Notes: generated from the sequence alone by a model not told the origin. A stretch of DNA of 7,158 nucleotides from Candidatus Methanocomedens sp. (GCA_009649835.1 PYCK01000065.1:1-7158); one strand, 5' to 3'; positions 1 to 6,274 are shown, numbered from the stretch's first letter. Made by a program: numbers and translations.

Positions 1-24
1 GCATATCCCCCCACAACCCTGCCT

Positions 25-1155
25 TTACGCCATCTCCTTCACAAGCCTTGCAATCTCATCACCAATATCAGAAGTACCACTACTACCGCCCATATCCTTA
101 GTCAGCACCTTCGCCTCCTTGATATCCCGCTCAATAGCAGCCACAATAGCATCAGCAGCATCCTTCTCACCCATCTGCTCCACCATCATAGCCCCGGCCC
201 AGATAGTAGCAATAGGATTAGCCCGGTTCATACCCGTATACTTCGGCGCACTACCATGAATAGGCTCGAACATACTGGTGCCCTCGGGATTGATATTACC
301 GCCCGGTGCCAGTCCCAGTCCACCCTGCACCATAGCGCCCAGGTCAGTGATGATATCCCCGAACATATTGGGCGTAACCACCACATCAAAGAACTCAGGG
401 TTCTTCACGAACCACATAGTAACCGCATCAACGAAATTAAAATCAGTGGTCACATCCGGGTACCCGCTCGCAACAGACTCGAACTCCTCGCGCCAGAACC
501 CGTAGATATCAGTGAGCACATTGGCCTTATCCACTGACGATACGTGTCTATAGCGCCCCACAGCCAGCTCAAAAGCATACTTTATCACCCGCTGGGTCCC
601 CTCCTTGCTTATCATACCCACCTGGTATCCTATCTCCTCGCTGTCAGTCTCGATATCCAGCCCGAACCTGGCATTATACAATGTGCGCTCCACCTCCAGC
701 ACAGCCTTGCTCTCGCCCCGCTTTGCCCTGCCGCCAATACCGATATAGAAATCCTCAGTGTTCTCACGCACCACAGTAAAGTCGATATCTTCCGGCGTCT
801 TATCCTTGATAGGGCACCACACACCTTCCAGCAGCTTGATCGGCCGCAGGTTGATATACTGGTCAAAATAGAACCGTGCCGCCAGCAGAATGCCCTTCTC
901 AAGCACACCTGGCGCAATCCTGGGATCACCGATACTGCCAAGGTAAATATTGTCGAATGTATTCAGTTCCTTAAGCGTATCCTCAGAGATAAGCTCCCCG
1001 GTTTTAAGGTAATGGTCAGCACCGTGGGGATAGTCTATCCAGTCCACATCAAAACCGTACACCTCACCGGCTGCATCAATGACCTTGCGCCCCTCTGCAA
1101 TGATCTCAGGACCGATGCCGTCCCCTGCTATCACTGGTATCTTATACTGGCTCAT
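25..1155 (-). CDS. leuB: 3-isopropylmalate dehydrogenase-like beta-decarboxylating dehydrogenase
   Basis: Probably oxidises and decarboxylates 3-isopropylmalate in leucine synthesis, in the cytoplasm. The 376-residue protein is a complete member of the isocitrate/isopropylmalate dehydrogenase family. It opens with IPVIAGDGIGPEI; R94, R104 and R130 are candidate substrate-binding arginines, with Y137 and K210 as the catalytic Tyr/Lys pair and D243, D267 and D271 as metal ligands (the last two in MFGDIITDLG). The cofactor loop HGSAPKYTG has Lys305-Tyr306, as in NADP-dependent isocitrate dehydrogenase, where NAD-dependent isopropylmalate enzymes usually have Asp-Ile. The segment RENTEDFYIGIGGR also recalls tartrate/D-malate dehydrogenases, so the substrate is inferred chiefly from the neighbouring leuD. 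The ATG overlaps the leuD stop (ATGA) and has an AGGTG Shine-Dalgarno five bases upstream, so the two are translationally coupled. The coding strand is strongly G-rich and C-poor toward the 3' end. A homoisocitrate role (coenzyme B) is a less likely alternative. Confidence 0.88.
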   Translation of the reverse strand: MSQYKIPVIAGDGIGPEIIAEGRKVIDAAGEVYGFDVDWIDYPHGADHYLKTGELISEDTLKELNTFDNIYLGSIGDPRIAPGVLEKGILLAARFYFDQYINLRPIKLLEGVWCPIKDKTPEDIDFTVVRENTEDFYIGIGGRAKRGESKAVLEVERTLYNARFGLDIETDSEEIGYQVGMISKEGTQRVIKYAFELAVGRYRHVSSVDKANVLTDIYGFWREEFESVASGYPDVTTDFNFVDAVTMWFVKNPEFFDVVVTPNMFGDIITDLGAMVQGGLGLAPGGNINPEGTSMFEPIHGSAPKYTGMNRANPIATIWAGAMMVEQMGEKDAADAIVAAIERDIKEAKVLTKDMGGSSGTSDIGDEIARLVKEMA

Positions 1156-1637
1156 GCGCTCACCTGCTGCCTGGTGAATTCGATAAGTCCCCCGGCATCC
1201 ACTATACCGCGCAGGAAATCAGGCAGGCCCGTGGCCTGGTAGGTTTCGTTTTTGGTCTTGTTAGTAATGATGCCTGATGCAATATCCACGTCAAGTTCAT
1301 CCCCTTCCCTAATAAGGTCCGTCTCAGCGCATTCCAGAAGTGGCAGACCTATATTGATGGAGTTCCTGAAAAAGATGCGGGCAAAGCTTTTGGCAATGAT
1401 GCATTTCACCTGTGCACCTTTTAGTGCCAGGGGTGCATGTTCCCTGCTCGAACCGCAGCCGAAGTTGGTTCCTCCGATGATGATATCGCCCGGGTTGACC
1501 TCACTGGCGAACTCTGGTCTTACACCTTCAAAAGCATGCTCTGCCAGTTCTTTCGGTGTATTGATAGTAAGATACCTGCCAGGTATGACGGCATCGGTAT
1601 CGATATCGTTCCCAAATTTCCAAACATTTCCATTCAT
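1152..1637 (-). CDS. leuD: 3-isopropylmalate dehydratase small subunit
   Basis: Small (swivel-domain) subunit of the aconitase-family enzyme that isomerises 2- to 3-isopropylmalate; it needs a large Fe-S subunit (LeuC), which is not in this window. It shows the family blocks WKFGNDIDTDAVIPGRYL, GGTNFGCGSSREHAPLAL and AKSFARIFFRNSINIGLPLL. The substrate loop after the first block reads YLTI; as I recall, methanogen homoaconitase has Arg at the third position, so Thr favours isopropylmalate (or citramalate) over homoaconitate. An in-frame ATG lies at 1652, five codons upstream, but I prefer 1637: the sequence ATGGAG just before it provides a GGAG Shine-Dalgarno nine bases from the second ATG, the protein then starts MNGNVWKFG as homologs do, and its 161 residues fit archaeal LeuD. 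It is first in a two-gene unit, with a TATA box at 1681-1690, and overlaps leuB by four bases. Confidence 0.9.
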   Translation of the reverse strand: MNGNVWKFGNDIDTDAVIPGRYLTINTPKELAEHAFEGVRPEFASEVNPGDIIIGGTNFGCGSSREHAPLALKGAQVKCIIAKSFARIFFRNSINIGLPLLECAETDLIREGDELDVDIASGIITNKTKNETYQATGLPDFLRGIVDAGGLIEFTRQQVSA

Positions 1638-1680
1638 TGTATTCTGCTCCATGATTTGAGGTTACAATAGAATCAAAGGA

Positions 1681-1696
1681 TTATATTATTTTGGTA
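1681..1696 (-). promoter_or_regulatory. Candidate leuD promoter (BRE/TATA)
   Basis: Read on the minus strand this is accaaaataatataa: an AT-rich TATA box (aataatataa, 1690-1681) with a BRE-like ACCAAAA just upstream. A start of transcription about 25 bases downstream would fall near 1660, leaving a short leader that contains the GGAG in front of the ATG at 1637. The upstream edge of the promoter is formed by the end of the inverted-repeat element (1694 onward), so the insertion may have changed it. Assigned from composition and position only. Confidence 0.45.
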
Positions 1697-1828
1697 TCCA
1701 CTTCAAATCTAAGGGTAATTTAAAAATTATTAGACAGGATTTACAGGATCGACAGGATATACCGCAATGTCAACATCCTGTAAATCCTGTAAATCCGGTC
1801 AAAATACCATACTTTTTGAAGTGGATAC
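1694..1828. mobile_element. Inverted-repeat (MITE-like) element, copy 1
   Basis: A 135-bp non-coding element between leuD and the DUF2119-like gene. Its ends are a perfect 14-bp inverted repeat: gtatccacttcaaa at 1694-1707 and tttgaagtggatac at 1815-1828. Just inside the left end, 1693-1720 matches 6303-6330 at 23 of 28 positions; at the right end, 23 bases (1806-1828) are identical to 6444-6466. The middle is a long hairpin (1733-1800). The heptamer tattttg lies on both sides (1687-1693 and 1830-1836), one base off perfect abutment on the right, and may be a target duplication. There is no transposase gene, so if mobile it would be non-autonomous. Alternatives are a REP-like structural repeat or the remnant of an insertion sequence. 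Confidence 0.7.
1733..1800. repeat. Hairpin of 9-nt units (acaggattt type)
   Basis: Arms 1733-1758 and 1775-1800 are 26 bases each and complementary at 23 positions, around a 16-base loop. The left arm, from 1734, is three near-copies of a 9-mer: acaggattt, acaggatcg, acaggatat. The right arm repeats the complement: atcctgtaa, atcctgtaa, then atccggtca. In RNA it would form a long stem 3' of the DUF2119-like gene and, on the minus strand, upstream of leuD. I recall ACAGGATTT-type repeats from many unrelated prokaryotic genomes, but cannot check that here. Confidence 0.85.
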
Positions 1829-1837
1829 GTATTTTGC

Positions 1838-2425
1838 TTAATACAGGTCCCCGTAGAACCTGAGATAGTTCCTCACAGCCACTGAGGTCTGCTCAGGGTA
1901 GTGTGTCTTCATGTACCTGACAAAAGCATCCCTGTCCCTGCATTCCTTTACAAGGTCAAGCAACCGGCCGATCACTTCCAGGGTTTGCCCTGACGGTCTT
2001 TTTGGCATCTCAAAGGATACGCACAGGTCGTATGGGCTGAAATAATCCCGCCTGATATGGGGTGATACCGAACCCATTAACACACCGGCCTCGATCTCGA
2101 TATAGGCAGGTACACCATGGCGTTCGAACCTGCCGTCCCCAGTCAGTATTGAAAAGTTATCCTTCGAATAGGAATGAAGTTCCAGATAGATACCTGGACA
2201 ATGCTCCGTTATAGCCTCCAGCAGATGCGGAGCATATTGAGTGTAATAGTCCCTGTCCAGTGTGCTAAGGTACTCATTTCCAGACACTTTGGACATAACA
2301 AGCAATGTCCCGGTCAGGGGTTGGGTCAACCCTTCCAGCAGTGGAGTAGTGGTTTCCCATTCATCACCATGCAGCCCCCCTGCGAACAGGCGAACAGGAC
2401 TGCCGCTGCCCAGGCGTTTGATCAT
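1838..2425 (-). CDS. DUF2119-like protein with M14-like metallohydrolase motifs
   Basis: Function unknown; I recognise it as resembling DUF2119, a family I associate with methanogenic archaea. Numbered from the chosen start, LFAGGLHGDEW carries H19 and E22 in an HxxE arrangement, YLELHSY carries H84, and SFEMP carries E138. This order (HxxE, then His, then a late Glu) is that of zinc carboxypeptidase/succinylglutamate desuccinylase-type enzymes (M14), so a zinc-dependent amidase or carboxypeptidase is a fair guess, but the substrate is unknown. KVSGNEYLSTLDRDYY would sit where M14 relatives have substrate-binding Asn/Arg. No signal peptide or membrane segment is seen, so it is probably cytoplasmic. 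The ATG at 2425 follows the topA stop by one base (TAATATG), implying co-transcription and coupled translation. An in-frame ATG at 2449 would add eight residues and overlap topA by 23 bases; neither start has a convincing Shine-Dalgarno. It gives 195 residues. Confidence 0.75.
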   Translation of the reverse strand: MIKRLGSGSPVRLFAGGLHGDEWETTTPLLEGLTQPLTGTLLVMSKVSGNEYLSTLDRDYYTQYAPHLLEAITEHCPGIYLELHSYSKDNFSILTGDGRFERHGVPAYIEIEAGVLMGSVSPHIRRDYFSPYDLCVSFEMPKRPSGQTLEVIGRLLDLVKECRDRDAFVRYMKTHYPEQTSVAVRNYLRFYGDLY

Positions 2426-2426
2426 A

Positions 2427-4454
2427 TTACTTACTTTTCTTTTCGTCATCCTTAAGGCTTTTTTGCCATTCCAGATAGTTGCAGTATGGACAGCCCAGGT
2501 CCCAGGGCCGCTTGCCCTTGGTAATGATCTTGATATGGTTCATTTCATGCTGCTCACACAGTTTATCAGTGACCACTATCTGGCCGCTTTTGGGTAGCGG
2601 CAGTGAAAAATCACAATCCGGATACCCGGTACACCCGATGAACCGCCCGCCTCGTTTGGACCGCCTGATGATCAGTTTACTGGCACATTTCTCGCATGTA
2701 CCTATGATCTTGTCCTCCCTCATACTGGACCGCAGGCTCTCGGTGATCTGTTCCTTGTTATTGGCCAGTTCATCAAAGACAGCATCAAGCATCTTCCTGG
2801 ATTCATCTTCCACTTCTTTCTCAGCCCTGGAGCCCTCGGCTATCAGGTCCATATCATCCTCAAGGGCGGCAGTCATGTCTGGTTTGGTAATAGTATCAGC
2901 ATATTTTTCCAGTGATTCGATAACCCCTATGGCAATCTTGGTTGGCTGCAAGGGGTTTCCGTGGACGTATGCCCTGGCATAGAGCTTTGATATGATCTCA
3001 TGCCTGGTGGACTTGGTGCCAAGTCCCAGGTCTTCCATGACCTTTATGAGCCTGCCCTGCCCGTATCTTGAAGGTGGTTTTGTTTCTTTTTCCACGAACT
3101 CTTTTTCCTTGACCACCAGGACCTGCTCAACCTGCAGGTCAGGCAGTATCATATCCTCTGGTTTATTGTACGGGTAATACCAGCGCCATCCCGCATCCAG
3201 CAGGCTGGCACCCCTGGCTTTGAATTCCTCACCTGAGATGTCAAACCGTGCCTGGATAACGGCCCACTTTGCAGGTCCGGCAAATGTGGCAAAGAAACGG
3301 CGTACCACCAGTTCATATACCTTCCATTCATCATCCTTTAGCTTGGATTTCTCCACATAGGATGCAGGCATGATAGGGGGATGGTCAGTTGTTTCTTTCT
3401 TTCCCCTTGTAGGTTCTAATCCTGGTAATTTCAGCAGGCTTTCAGCATATTGCTTGAACGAGCCCTTACCAATAATCTGTATCAGCTCCCGAAGGTCAAT
3501 ACTGGAAGGATAAACTGTGTTGTCGGTCCTGGGGTAGGATATGAAACCCTCCATATACAGGTTCTCTGCTATCCTCATGGCATTGGATGCAGTAAAACCA
3601 ATACTGCTGGCCGCCCTGATAAATTCCGTTGTATTAAATGGTGTGGGAGGACGGTCTATTTTCTCATCCTTTTTCAGTTTTGTAACAATGGCCGTATCGC
3701 CCAGTTTATCGAAAATCTTACGCCCCTCATCTTTATCCCATATACGTCCGGCCTTGTGCTTTGCCTGGAACTCTATATCGTCAATCAGGGTGGCAAATAT
3801 CTCACAGTACGGTTTTGGCACATGGGCCATTCGTTCCTTTTCCCTGTCAACCAGCAGTGCCAGGGTCGGGGTCTGGACACGTCCCACGCTCAGGAACTGG
3901 TTGCCCAGCCTGCCTGCTGTGGTGGAAATATACCTGGTCAGTGCCGCACCCCAGATGAGGTCAATGACCTGCCTGCTCTCACCAGCGGCAGCCAGGTTGA
4001 AATCTACGGCAACAGGGTTGGAAAAAGCCGTTTCGATCTCTGTTTTTGTGATAGTACTGTACTGGATACGGTCAACAGTGACGCCTTTATTGACCTTCTC
4101 AATTATGCGCAGTGCCTCAACGCCTATCAGTTCCCCTTCCCTGTCGTAGTCAGTGGCAATGGAAACATGGTCCGCTTCCTTGCCCAGCTTACGCAGGGCC
4201 GATACGATCTTCTTCTGGGTAGCTGTTGTGATAATCTTAGCATTTACCAGTTCCCTGCTGTCAACCTTTTGCCAGTTATTGTATTCTTTGGGAAAATCCA
4301 CTGAAACAATATGACCGCTAAGCCCCATTACCACAGTGCCGTCCCACTGGTATGTGTCAACTCCGCTCACCCTTACCTGTTTGGGTTTTTTTGGGGCCAG
4401 GATCGAGGCTATTCTCTTTGCCGTATTGTGTTTTTCTGTGACCATCAGATGCAT
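2427..4454 (-). CDS. topA: DNA topoisomerase I (type IA)
   Basis: Relaxes negatively supercoiled DNA by cutting one strand and passing the other. The 675-residue protein starts in the archaeal style, MHLMVTEKHNTAKRIASIL, which makes the first ATG credible. The TOPRIM domain has E7 and the metal-binding ATDYDREGE (D102, D104). SVGRVQTPTLALLVDREKER (189-208) is the conserved type IA block, and GFISYPRTDN places the catalytic tyrosine at Y307. GQGRLIKVMEDLGLGTKSTR (466-485) is another family block. Two zinc-ribbon-like segments close the protein: C587, C590, C608, C614, then C633, H636 or H640, C655, C658. No reverse-gyrase helicase domain is present. It is the first gene of a pair with the DUF2119-like gene and diverges from nnrDE, with a strong TATA box at 4511-4520. 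Its base composition is balanced, unlike leuB. Confidence 0.95.
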   Translation of the reverse strand: MHLMVTEKHNTAKRIASILAPKKPKQVRVSGVDTYQWDGTVVMGLSGHIVSVDFPKEYNNWQKVDSRELVNAKIITTATQKKIVSALRKLGKEADHVSIATDYDREGELIGVEALRIIEKVNKGVTVDRIQYSTITKTEIETAFSNPVAVDFNLAAAGESRQVIDLIWGAALTRYISTTAGRLGNQFLSVGRVQTPTLALLVDREKERMAHVPKPYCEIFATLIDDIEFQAKHKAGRIWDKDEGRKIFDKLGDTAIVTKLKKDEKIDRPPTPFNTTEFIRAASSIGFTASNAMRIAENLYMEGFISYPRTDNTVYPSSIDLRELIQIIGKGSFKQYAESLLKLPGLEPTRGKKETTDHPPIMPASYVEKSKLKDDEWKVYELVVRRFFATFAGPAKWAVIQARFDISGEEFKARGASLLDAGWRWYYPYNKPEDMILPDLQVEQVLVVKEKEFVEKETKPPSRYGQGRLIKVMEDLGLGTKSTRHEIISKLYARAYVHGNPLQPTKIAIGVIESLEKYADTITKPDMTAALEDDMDLIAEGSRAEKEVEDESRKMLDAVFDELANNKEQITESLRSSMREDKIIGTCEKCASKLIIRRSKRGGRFIGCTGYPDCDFSLPLPKSGQIVVTDKLCEQHEMNHIKIITKGKRPWDLGCPYCNYLEWQKSLKDDEKKSK

Positions 4455-4510
4455 ATTAACGTCCCATATTCTAACTTAAAATAAAATTATTGATTGAAAT
4501 ATACTAATTC

Positions 4511-4527
4511 AATATATAAGTTTGGTC
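4511..4527 (-). promoter_or_regulatory. Candidate topA promoter (BRE/TATA)
   Basis: On the minus strand this reads gaccaaacttatatatt: a good archaeal TATA box (cttatatatt, 4520-4511) directly preceded by a BRE-like GACCAAA (4527-4521). Transcription would start near 4490, giving a leader of about 35 bases. The same GACCAAA occurs in mirror orientation before the nnrDE TATA box. Confidence 0.6.
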
Positions 4528-4596
4528 TATTATGTGGCAAAAAATGTGTATGACCAAAAAAGTGCTTTATACAATGTCATATATGTCACATAATAG
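4527..4596. promoter_or_regulatory. Inverted repeat spanning the divergent topA/nnrDE promoters (possible operator)
   Basis: Ctattatgtg at 4527-4536 and its exact complement cacataatag at 4587-4596 face each other across 50 bases. A second inverted pair, tttggtc (4521-4527) and gaccaaa (4552-4558), is partly nested and lies at the BRE of each promoter. Between them are three TGAC/GTCA half-sites (4551-4554, 4576-4579, 4585-4588), and atgtca is directly repeated at 4574 and 4583. One CACATAATAG arm lies just upstream of the topA BRE, the other over the expected nnrDE transcription start. This arrangement suits a shared regulator, but no regulator is identified. Confidence 0.4.
4566..4573 (+). 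promoter_or_regulatory. Candidate nnrDE TATA box
   Basis: Tttataca lies about 25 bases before a likely start near 4595, with GACCAAA at 4552-4558 upstream. That gives a leader of roughly 33 bases ending in GGAGG (4612-4616) before the ATG at 4628. A weaker match than the topA box. Confidence 0.45.
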
Positions 4597-4611
4597 TATT
4601 TTATGATCAAT

Positions 4612-4616
4612 GGAGG
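4612..4616 (+). promoter_or_regulatory. Shine-Dalgarno that decides the nnr start
   Basis: GGAGG overlaps the upstream in-frame ATG (4610-4612) and lies 11 bases before the ATG at 4628. It therefore cannot serve 4610, and its presence favours initiation at 4628. The spacing is slightly long. Confidence 0.55.
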
Positions 4617-4627
4617 ATTTTCAAAAC

Positions 4628-6088
4628 ATGAGGACCATTACTTCCAGACAAATGGATGCACTGGATACTAACTGTGAGCAACTGGGCCTGATCCCTCTTC
4701 AGTTGATGGAGAATGCAGGTTCTGCAGTTTCGGCAGAAGTGATGAACCTTCCTACCAGGGAGCGTGTACTGGTAGTGGCCGGCCGCGGTAACAATGGCGG
4801 GGACGGATTTGTGGCTGCCAGGCACCTGATAGGCTATGAGGTTACGGTATTACTCCTGGGAAGGTCGGATGAGATCAAGACCCCACAAGCTGCCCAAAAC
4901 TTTTCCATCCTTAAAAGGACAGGTATACCTGTAATTGAAGTAACAGATGTATCCGGACTTAAGCCTGAATATTTCTCAGAATGTGACGTGATCGTGGATG
5001 CCGTGTTCGGCACTGGTATCAACGGTCATATCAGGGAGCCTGAAAACACTGCCATTGACCTGATAAACGATTCAAAAGCAAAAGTAGTATCAGTGGATGT
5101 CCCCTCAGGTATGGACCCTAACGGCGGCCAGTTCGAAAAGGCGGTATATGCGGATGTGACCACTACTTTCTATTTGCCAAAACCGGGTTTGATAAAGGTG
5201 GACAACCAGGAGTTCGTTGGCGAGATCGCAGTGGCAGATATCGGCATCCCACCTGAAGCAGAAACTGTAGTGGGTGTAGGTGATGTGAAACTGGTGAGCG
5301 GGCGCGGTCATGATAGTCATAAAGGTGATGGCGGTCGTGTGCTGGTGATCGGCGGTGGGGCATACAGCGGTGCACCTGCACTGGCGGCAATGGCTGCACT
5401 TAGAACCGGGGCTGATATTGTGACTGTGGCAGCCCCAAAAAGCGTTTCAAAGATCATTGCATCCTTTTCACCTAACCTGATAGTCAGGAAACTCTCTGAA
5501 AAACGACTGCACCAAAAGGATATTCCGGTACTGGAAGAACTGATAAAGGCCCACGATGTGGTTGTGATAGGCATGGGGCTGGGCAGGGATGATAAGACGG
5601 CTGCGGCTGTGCGTGATATCCTGCCGCTGTGTGATAAGGTGGTGGTTGATGCCGACGCACTGGCTGCACTTGAAAAGCCACTTGATCAGTATGGCTGTGA
5701 TATGATAATAACACCTCATGCAGGTGAATTCAAGAATTTAATTGGTGAAGATATACCTGATGACCGTGAGGCGCGAATCGGTCTTGTTAATCGGTTCTCG
5801 CGGGAGAACGGTGTCGTTACCCTGATGAAAAGCCCTGAAGATATTATCTCAGACGGCCAGGCCAACAGGGTCAACCTTACAGGCAATCCCGGCATGACAG
5901 TTGGCGGCACCGGGGATGTGCTGGCCGGTATCACAGGGGCGCTGTTTGCCGGATACATAGGGATCGAAGCTGCGGCAGCCTCAGCATACATCTGCGGGCG
6001 ATCAGGCGATATTGTGTATGATGAACTGGGGCTCGGGCTTACGGCAACCGATGTGATAGACTGTATCCCGGCTGCTATGAAGATTTGA
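4628..6088 (+). CDS. nnr: Bifunctional NAD(P)HX epimerase / ADP-dependent NAD(P)HX dehydratase
   Basis: Repairs NADH and NADPH damaged by hydration: the N-terminal half interconverts the R and S epimers and the C-terminal half dehydrates the S form using ADP (or ATP). Numbered from the chosen start (486 residues), the YjeF_N-type epimerase domain covers about 1-210 with GRGNNGGDGF (52-61), VDAVFGTG (catalytic-region D124) and SVDVPSGMDPNGG. The ribokinase-like dehydratase domain covers about 225-486 with GDGGRVLVIGGGAYSGAP, VVDADAL, ITPHAGEF and GNPGMTVGGTGDVLAG (419-434), whose GTGD aspartate is the expected catalytic base. An ATG at 4610 lies six codons upstream in frame, but it overlaps the GGAGG that probably serves the ATG at 4628, and MRTITSRQMDALD is the usual N-terminus. 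It heads a plus-strand run with the 56-residue gene 15 bases after its stop. Confidence 0.92.
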   Translation: MRTITSRQMDALDTNCEQLGLIPLQLMENAGSAVSAEVMNLPTRERVLVVAGRGNNGGDGFVAARHLIGYEVTVLLLGRSDEIKTPQAAQNFSILKRTGIPVIEVTDVSGLKPEYFSECDVIVDAVFGTGINGHIREPENTAIDLINDSKAKVVSVDVPSGMDPNGGQFEKAVYADVTTTFYLPKPGLIKVDNQEFVGEIAVADIGIPPEAETVVGVGDVKLVSGRGHDSHKGDGGRVLVIGGGAYSGAPALAAMAALRTGADIVTVAAPKSVSKIIASFSPNLIVRKLSEKRLHQKDIPVLEELIKAHDVVVIGMGLGRDDKTAAAVRDILPLCDKVVVDADALAALEKPLDQYGCDMIITPHAGEFKNLIGEDIPDDREARIGLVNRFSRENGVVTLMKSPEDIISDGQANRVNLTGNPGMTVGGTGDVLAGITGALFAGYIGIEAAAASAYICGRSGDIVYDELGLGLTATDVIDCIPAAMKI

Positions 6089-6090
6089 AC

Positions 6091-6096
6091 AGGAGG
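6091..6096 (+). promoter_or_regulatory. Strong Shine-Dalgarno of the 56-residue gene
   Basis: AGGAGG sits seven bases before the ATG at 6104, close to ideal. It is the best ribosome binding site in the window and the main reason to accept the short gene as real. Confidence 0.8.
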
Positions 6097-6103
6097 TTAG
6101 ATA

Positions 6104-6274
6104 ATGAGGGAGTTATTAGTAGAACTGGAACGCAACCGGGTGAGGCTGGTGGTGCGGCATGGTGAGGATGAGACAGTACTGAAACTGAACCTGGAAGAGG
6201 CAGAGGCACTTTCTGCCGACCTGGCAAATGCACTGGAGGATTACCAGCAGCGAAAGCACATCAGGATCGATTGA
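6104..6274 (+). CDS. Small conserved-looking protein, function unknown (56 residues)
   Basis: I do not recognise this gene. The frame starts at an ATG seven bases after AGGAGG, 15 bases beyond the nnr stop, and ends in TGA at 6272-6274. The protein is very charged: MRELLVELERNRVRLVVRHG, then EDETVLKLNL, then EEAEALSADLANALEDYQQR, ending in KHIRID. It reads as two or three short beta strands (alternating hydrophobic and charged residues, 3-30) followed by one amphipathic helix (about 30-50), with no cysteines and no membrane segment. That suggests a small cytosolic beta-beta-alpha fold, perhaps a dimer or a partner of another protein. Codon use with G/C-rich third positions (ctg, gag, gtg) matches nnr. 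Tight spacing implies co-transcription with nnr; whether it has a role in nucleotide repair or cofactor synthesis cannot be said. Confidence 0.75.
   Translation: MRELLVELERNRVRLVVRHGEDETVLKLNLEEAEALSADLANALEDYQQRKHIRID

Noticed and set aside
544..1242. Plus-strand open frame of 232 codons antisense to leuB and the end of leuD
   Set aside because: It lies opposite a fully conserved dehydrogenase, its translation shows no recognisable domain, and the long frame follows from the skewed codon use of leuB.
25..1652. Coenzyme B pathway pair (homoaconitase small subunit and homoisocitrate dehydrogenase)
   Set aside because: The LeuD loop lacks the Arg expected in the homoaconitase form; the leucine-pathway assignment is simpler, although the dehydrogenase substrate stays uncertain.
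1733..1800. CRISPR-like array
   Set aside because: The repeated units are 9 nt, contiguous and without spacers, and are mirrored in a hairpin; no cas genes are nearby.
1694..1828. Complete insertion sequence
   Set aside because: There are inverted ends but only about 107 bp between them and no transposase frame.
3450..4304. Plus-strand open frame of 284 codons antisense to topA
   Set aside because: It covers the conserved TOPRIM and catalytic regions of topA on the other strand, has no ribosome binding site of note, and does not resemble a known family.
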